Assembly: GCA_015520535.1 (NCBI GenBank)
Contig: WAPZ01000678.1
Coordinates: forward strand, 1-9,295
Reading direction: 5' to 3'
Length of the DNA: 9,295 nucleotides
Source of the DNA: Candidatus Heimdallarchaeota archaeon
Lineage (GTDB): Archaea; Asgardarchaeota; Heimdallarchaeia; Hodarchaeales; S146-22
The position numbers and the translations under genes were made by a program. Of the stretch, positions 5,281 through 9,295 are shown one piece after another (position 1 is the first letter of the stretch; each line of letters opens with the position of its first letter). The notes under the pieces were generated by a model that was not told where the DNA came from, did not search any database, and was given only the letters and a program-made list of their open reading frames with translations.

Positions 5281-8200
5281 TTAAAATTCTTTACCGCAAT
5301 TATAGCAGAATAATGCATCGTCAGAATATCGTTCCGCCCCACAATTGGGGCAATATCTAAGTTTTGTAGGTAAAGATTTTTTAATCAGAAGTTGGAGGTT
5401 TTCTTTCTTCTGCCTCTCCTTTTCTTCTTTGAGTCTTTTTTGTCGCTCATATTCTTCTTTAAGCGTTTGTTCAAAAGAGCCTTCCAACTGTCTTTTCTGA
5501 TACAAATATACAAAGGCCAATAGTAATGTGAGAACCGAAATGATTGCCAGTGTCGTGTAAAAATCGAAAATTGGCCCGGGTCGTATATCAAACGTGTATC
5601 CGCCATTAAAAGGTGAATAGCCCTCAATCATAATATTAAGCCATAGTGAGGCCTTCCCACGTGACGGTGGTTGCCATTTAGCCACAAAATTATTTCGAAT
5701 TTTTTTGAACTCGATCGTGTAATATTGCTGATCTTCTGTAATAATAGTTCCTATGACTTTAGTTTGTAGACTGGGTTTTATTTCTAAGGTAATTGAGCCG
5801 GTTTTTTGTGCATAAAAAGTACTGAATTTAGCATTTATTGACGGAATATTCGGTTCATTAACCCAATCAAGTAGTTTAAGGAACACATTTGCCAAGTTGT
5901 TGCTCTGATTTGTATAAAGTAAGCCTTCATTAGAAAACATTAAATCAGAGCCGAACACAAGAAGTCTTTTTTTACTCGTTTTGTGTTCCCATGCGATTAT
6001 TGCGGATTTGTTGCTAGCCGTTGTAGCAATTATCTCTAAGTTTGAAGAACCGTCATTAATAACTTCAAGTTCATAACCAATGAAGGGAAAAAATGTTTTA
6101 ATTTCACCAATAATTGTAGAGGGTTGTGTATTTGCTAATTCCGGTGAATCAAAATTCCCAATAAACGTGTCTATTTTTATATTGAATGCTTTTAAAAAGG
6201 CATTGAGGGTAGTAACTGCATTGCTATTTAACTTAAATGGCGGGAGGACAAGGACTAAAGATCCGCCATTGTCACTTTCAAGCCACTGTTTCAAAGTTTT
6301 TGAGTCAAAATTGCTGGAATTTAAGCGATTTCCCGCTATTAGAAACAAGGTTTTTGTGTTACTTTGGTTAAAAGAACTAATGATGGAAGTTAAATCATTT
6401 TTGTGATATTTAATAGTTCCAATATTGGTATGGGGGTATTGATGCGAGCCTAACGCAGTAAAAACTTCATAACCTACAGAATATCGTAAGGCATCCCATA
6501 TAAATGAATGCCAGTGGAGTGGATTTCGCATTTGGTAAAAAGTTTCGTTTTCATAGAGTTGAATATAACCAAAACGACCACCACTGTAGAAGGTTGAAAG
6601 CTTCACAGGAACGTTATATATGGTGGTAACGTTATTTCCACTACTAAGACTGGTATTGATGATATCAATGGCAATGGACACGTTACCTACATAAAGATTC
6701 ATAGGCGTGGATGTTGGGATTGCAAAACTAATATTTAAAAGATTCAATCCCTTTTTTGGATTAATTTGGAGATTATAAGGCTTTATCTTTAACACGTCTT
6801 TTAATGATGATGAGAGCTGCAGGCGAAAATCAACTAAAAGATCGTCAAGACTCCCATTTAAAAGAGAAAAGTAAAATTCAATAGGAAAGGTAACATTTTC
6901 CCCCACAATGCCGAGTCGATAGAAAATATTTCTAGACCTTATATTAGGAAGTTTAACGGTGTATATTAACTCTTCTAAATATGTTGTAAGCAAGGAGCCT
7001 ACATATAATCGTCCATTGCCTTGAACCATTGGTGGAACATTGGTTAACGGTATGGCATTTTTCAATAAAGCCACTTTAAAATGAAGTGGATCTAATTTTT
7101 GTTTTATGGCATCTTTTAAGAGTGCCGCAACACCAGTGACCCATGGAGCTGAAAATGAGGTTCCATTGACCTCAACTAAATTACCATTAGTCGTTGCAGC
7201 AGGAATTGAAACTGCCGGTGCTAGCAAATCAACCCCTATAGTTCCTAGGAATGTAGGCCCAACACTAGTAAACGCCGCTGGCGAAGTTAAATTATAAAGC
7301 CCCCCAACTGAAATAACCTCTGGATATCCGGCGGGTACGCTAACACTCGACGGAAAAGGTCCATCATTCCCTACAGCAGCAATAATGGTTATATTATTTT
7401 CTACTAATTCTTGTAGTTGATTTTTTAATGGCAAAATAATTTTTGTAGCGCCAAGGCTCAAGTTCACGATATCTATAGTTTTATTTTTTGCTAAAACTGT
7501 ATTTAAGGCATCCAAAAGCCATTCCTCTTCAATAACAATGTGGTTACCAAAAAGTTCTGCTACTTTATAACTGACAAATTGAGTTTTAGGTGCAACAAAC
7601 TGAACAATAGAAGCAACTGCCGTTCCATGGCCAATTAAGTCTGAAGTAGCCGTATTATTAGTAAAAGAACGTGACTCAATAATATTTGAAACATATTGAT
7701 TTTTTTCGATGCCAGAATCTATAATAGCAACTGTAGCCGAGGCGCCGGTATATCCCATATCTTCTAATGCTGTAATACCAAGGTCTTGTTTCCATTGCGC
7801 AATTTGGTCCGTTAAATTACTTGACTGAACAAGTGAAACTTTTGAATCTAAATCTAAAGTTGTCGTTGTGTTTAGGCTCTTTTGCTTAATGCCAATAAAT
7901 GACGTTGTTGATTTCCATGTCACGTATTGATGCATCTTAACGGGTAAATTCAATTGCAAAAAAGCACGTTTCAATACATCTTTGGAAGAACTTTCAACAA
8001 GAAGCGTTTTTAACTTAGGATATGTCTTTATCACCCTAATATCGGAGTTTTCTTTCATTATTAATGTGTTTAAGCGTTTAAATTCTTGAAACGAAGAGAC
8101 GTAAATAACATATTTGTTATCAGCAACTTTTGACAAAAATTTGGGGACCATGTGTGATGTAACAAGCATTTTATTATTAGGCCAAGAAATGTGAGGACTA

Positions 8201-8451
8201 AAAGCGTTATTTTTCGGTGATACGTCAATTTTTTCAAAAAAACTGTTAACAAAAGGATTATCTTTTTCTTTAGTATACAATTCACTTTTAGGAGGGATTT
8301 TATTAATAGTATGAGTTGAATGGTTAGGTTTTACGGAAAAACTTCCGCTTAATGCTTGATTAATTACAAATAACGGAGAACTGGTAATTAAAGTGATAAA
8401 AAATATTGAAGTACATATAAGGTAGATTCGCCGACTCTTTTTTAAATTCAT
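5281..8451 (-). CDS. Membrane-anchored S8 subtilisin-like protease, site-1 protease (MBTPS1/SKI-1)-like, with cytosolic zinc ribbon
   Basis: A 1056-residue exported serine protease. Order of parts: signal peptide or signal anchor (about 9-30), I9-like propeptide (about 112-180), S8 catalytic domain (about 220-490), beta-rich linker (500-620), an alpha/beta GATase-like domain (about 625-865), a further beta-rich region, one membrane span (about 964-985), a charged Glu/Lys/Arg coiled coil (990-1026) and a C-terminal zinc ribbon with two Cys-x2-Cys pairs (1034-1052). The catalytic triad is intact: Asp245, His275, Ser432 in Gly-Thr-Ser-Phe-Ser-Ala-Pro, with oxyanion Asn362 in Gly-Asn-Asp-Gly-Pro. 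From memory, human site-1 protease shares the Met-Gly-Tyr-Thr-Gly-Ala lead-in to the Asp, the Gly-Asn-Asp-Gly-Pro motif, an Asn-Pro-Leu-x-Trp-like motif at the start of the GATase-like domain, and a single C-terminal span. About twenty Asn-x-Ser/Thr sequons lie between residues 194 and 848, none after the span. It follows the HAD phosphatase by 13 bases, with GGAAAG before its ATG. Substrates are unknown. Confidence 0.88.
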   Translation of the reverse strand: MNLKKSRRIYLICTSIFFITLITSSPLFVINQALSGSFSVKPNHSTHTINKIPPKSELYTKEKDNPFVNSFFEKIDVSPKNNAFSPHISWPNNKMLVTSHMVPKFLSKVADNKYVIYVSSFQEFKRLNTLIMKENSDIRVIKTYPKLKTLLVESSSKDVLKRAFLQLNLPVKMHQYVTWKSTTSFIGIKQKSLNTTTTLDLDSKVSLVQSSNLTDQIAQWKQDLGITALEDMGYTGASATVAIIDSGIEKNQYVSNIIESRSFTNNTATSDLIGHGTAVASIVQFVAPKTQFVSYKVAELFGNHIVIEEEWLLDALNTVLAKNKTIDIVNLSLGATKIILPLKNQLQELVENNITIIAAVGNDGPFPSSVSVPAGYPEVISVGGLYNLTSPAAFTSVGPTFLGTIGVDLLAPAVSIPAATTNGNLVEVNGTSFSAPWVTGVAALLKDAIKQKLDPLHFKVALLKNAIPLTNVPPMVQGNGRLYVGSLLTTYLEELIYTVKLPNIRSRNIFYRLGIVGENVTFPIEFYFSLLNGSLDDLLVDFRLQLSSSLKDVLKIKPYNLQINPKKGLNLLNISFAIPTSTPMNLYVGNVSIAIDIINTSLSSGNNVTTIYNVPVKLSTFYSGGRFGYIQLYENETFYQMRNPLHWHSFIWDALRYSVGYEVFTALGSHQYPHTNIGTIKYHKNDLTSIISSFNQSNTKTLFLIAGNRLNSSNFDSKTLKQWLESDNGGSLVLVLPPFKLNSNAVTTLNAFLKAFNIKIDTFIGNFDSPELANTQPSTIIGEIKTFFPFIGYELEVINDGSSNLEIIATTASNKSAIIAWEHKTSKKRLLVFGSDLMFSNEGLLYTNQSNNLANVFLKLLDWVNEPNIPSINAKFSTFYAQKTGSITLEIKPSLQTKVIGTIITEDQQYYTIEFKKIRNNFVAKWQPPSRGKASLWLNIMIEGYSPFNGGYTFDIRPGPIFDFYTTLAIISVLTLLLAFVYLYQKRQLEGSFEQTLKEEYERQKRLKEEKERQKKENLQLLIKKSLPTKLRYCPNCGAERYSDDALFCYNCGKEF

Positions 8452-8464
8452 CTTTCTTTCCGCT

Positions 8465-9277
8465 CTATTTTATATATGTGATTAGATCATACAATTTTCC
8501 CAAGATAAGATCGGGCTTTATAGTTTTTTCAAGGTTTTGATTGTGGCGTTCATCAATGCCACTCTCTACTAAAATAGTATGAATACCATAATTGATTCCA
8601 CATTGAATATCAGTAGTTAGACGATCCCCTATTATTACTGCGTCTTTAGGATTAATACCGGGATTTTGCTGAAAAATCAATTCGAGCATAAACACGTTTG
8701 GTTTACCAATTACAATTTGAGGCGACATATTTGTACAACGCTCTAATGCCGCAATCATAGCACCTGCCCCCGGTGCTAAGCGATCATTTGATAATGGGAA
8801 TGTTGGATCGAGATTGGTTGCAATAAAGTTTGCGTGATGATAAAGAATGGAATGCATGCCATAATACAATTTTTTGTAAGTAAATTGTCGATCCATACCT
8901 ACAACAACGAGGTCAACGCGATTCTCAATGGTATTTTCCACGATATTGTAATTGTACTGGCGAAAGGCATCAACTAAACCAGTTTCTCCAATGATATAAA
9001 CATTTTTAACATGTGGTAAGGTTGTGTGAACGTAATATGCGGCAGTATATGCGCTGGTAATAATTTGTTCGGGACGGACGTTTAAGCCAAAAACTGAAAA
9101 TTTTTTTCTATATTCCTCTTTTGTTAACGTTGAATTGTTTGTAACAAAATAGACTTTGTATCCTTTCTGATAAAGATAATTGATTGTTTCAATACTCCCT
9201 TCGATAGCTTGATTGCCTCGCCAAATAACACCATCACAATCTAACAAGAAAAGTTTAATTTTATCAAAAAAAAGCAT
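8465..9277 (-). CDS. HAD superfamily phosphatase, class IIA (phosphoglycolate/p-nitrophenyl phosphatase-like)
   Basis: A complete 270-residue cytosolic phosphatase. All HAD motifs are present: motif I Asp-Cys-Asp-Gly with nucleophile Asp13 and general acid Asp15, motif II Val-Thr-Asn-Asn-Ser with Thr46, motif III Lys192 in Gly-Lys-Pro, and motif IV Gly-Asp-Arg-Leu with Asp218 and Asp223. The C2a cap lies between motifs II and III. The wording around the motifs (Asp-Gly-Val-Ile-Trp-Arg-Gly, Ile-Gly-Asp-Arg-Leu-x-Thr-Asp) resembles eukaryotic phosphoglycolate phosphatase and yeast Pho13, and also archaeal and bacterial NagD-like enzymes. These remove phosphate from small metabolites, often as damage control, so the exact substrate is open. 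GAGG lies eight bases before the ATG at 9277 and fixes the start. The stop is 13 bases upstream of the protease start, so the two are probably cotranscribed. The promoter lies beyond the right edge of the window. Confidence 0.88.
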   Translation of the reverse strand: MLFFDKIKLFLLDCDGVIWRGNQAIEGSIETINYLYQKGYKVYFVTNNSTLTKEEYRKKFSVFGLNVRPEQIITSAYTAAYYVHTTLPHVKNVYIIGETGLVDAFRQYNYNIVENTIENRVDLVVVGMDRQFTYKKLYYGMHSILYHHANFIATNLDPTFPLSNDRLAPGAGAMIAALERCTNMSPQIVIGKPNVFMLELIFQQNPGINPKDAVIIGDRLTTDIQCGINYGIHTILVESGIDERHNQNLEKTIKPDLILGKLYDLITYIK

Positions 9278-9285
9278 AGATAAAA

Positions 9286-9289
9286 CCTC
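9286..9289 (-). promoter_or_regulatory. Ribosome binding site of the HAD phosphatase
   Basis: On the minus strand this reads GAGG, eight bases before the ATG at 9277. It confirms the start and shows that Shine-Dalgarno-led translation is common among genes in this window. Confidence 0.6.
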
Positions 9290-9295
9290 AAAAGA

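Overview
The window looks archaeal, AT-rich, and possibly from an Asgard-type lineage. The evidence is an ER/Sec11-type signal peptidase (catalytic Ser-His rather than Ser-Lys), a GPN-loop GTPase, TATA-box-like promoter elements, small winged-helix regulators, a DHH phosphoesterase, and a large membrane-anchored subtilase whose domain order resembles eukaryotic site-1 protease. The Asgard assignment is inference; the archaeal one is well supported. No rRNA, tRNA, CRISPR array or insertion sequence was seen. No gene-free stretch exceeds 300 bases; the longest are about 837-976 and 3677-3866.

Layout. Plus strand: a six-span membrane protein of unknown function (45-836), then an ER-type signal peptidase (977-2202) and, 10 bases later, a GPN-loop GTPase (2213-2995). 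Minus strand: a coiled-coil/winged-helix protein (3026-3676), diverging from a small plus-strand winged-helix regulator (3867-4115) across a short shared promoter region. The rest is minus strand: a DHH-family phosphoesterase (4228-5154), and a two-gene unit of a HAD phosphatase (8465-9277) followed 13 bases later by a 1056-residue site-1-protease-like subtilase (5281-8451).

The main result is that the signal peptidase gene is interrupted. Its first 43 codons (977-1105), including the membrane anchor, are separated from the rest (1219-2202) by 113 bases that shift the frame and bring in a stop. Removing those bases restores a continuous 370-residue enzyme and creates the signature Thr-Gly-Ser-Met-Ile-Pro-Thr, with the catalytic Ser codon directly at the junction. 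The boundaries fold into a bulge-helix-bulge: a 12-pair inner stem, a 3-base bulge (AAA), a 4-pair helix (CTGG/CCAG), and a 3-base bulge (AAG). This is the recognition structure of the archaeal tRNA splicing endonuclease. I read it as a protein-coding archaeal intron in a secretion gene.

Functionally, much of the window concerns the membrane and exported proteins: a signal peptidase with an extra extracytoplasmic domain, a multi-span membrane protein, and a secreted, sequon-rich, membrane-anchored protease with a zinc-ribbon tail in the cytosol. The GTPase, DHH enzyme, HAD phosphatase and two winged-helix proteins appear to be ordinary cytosolic genes.
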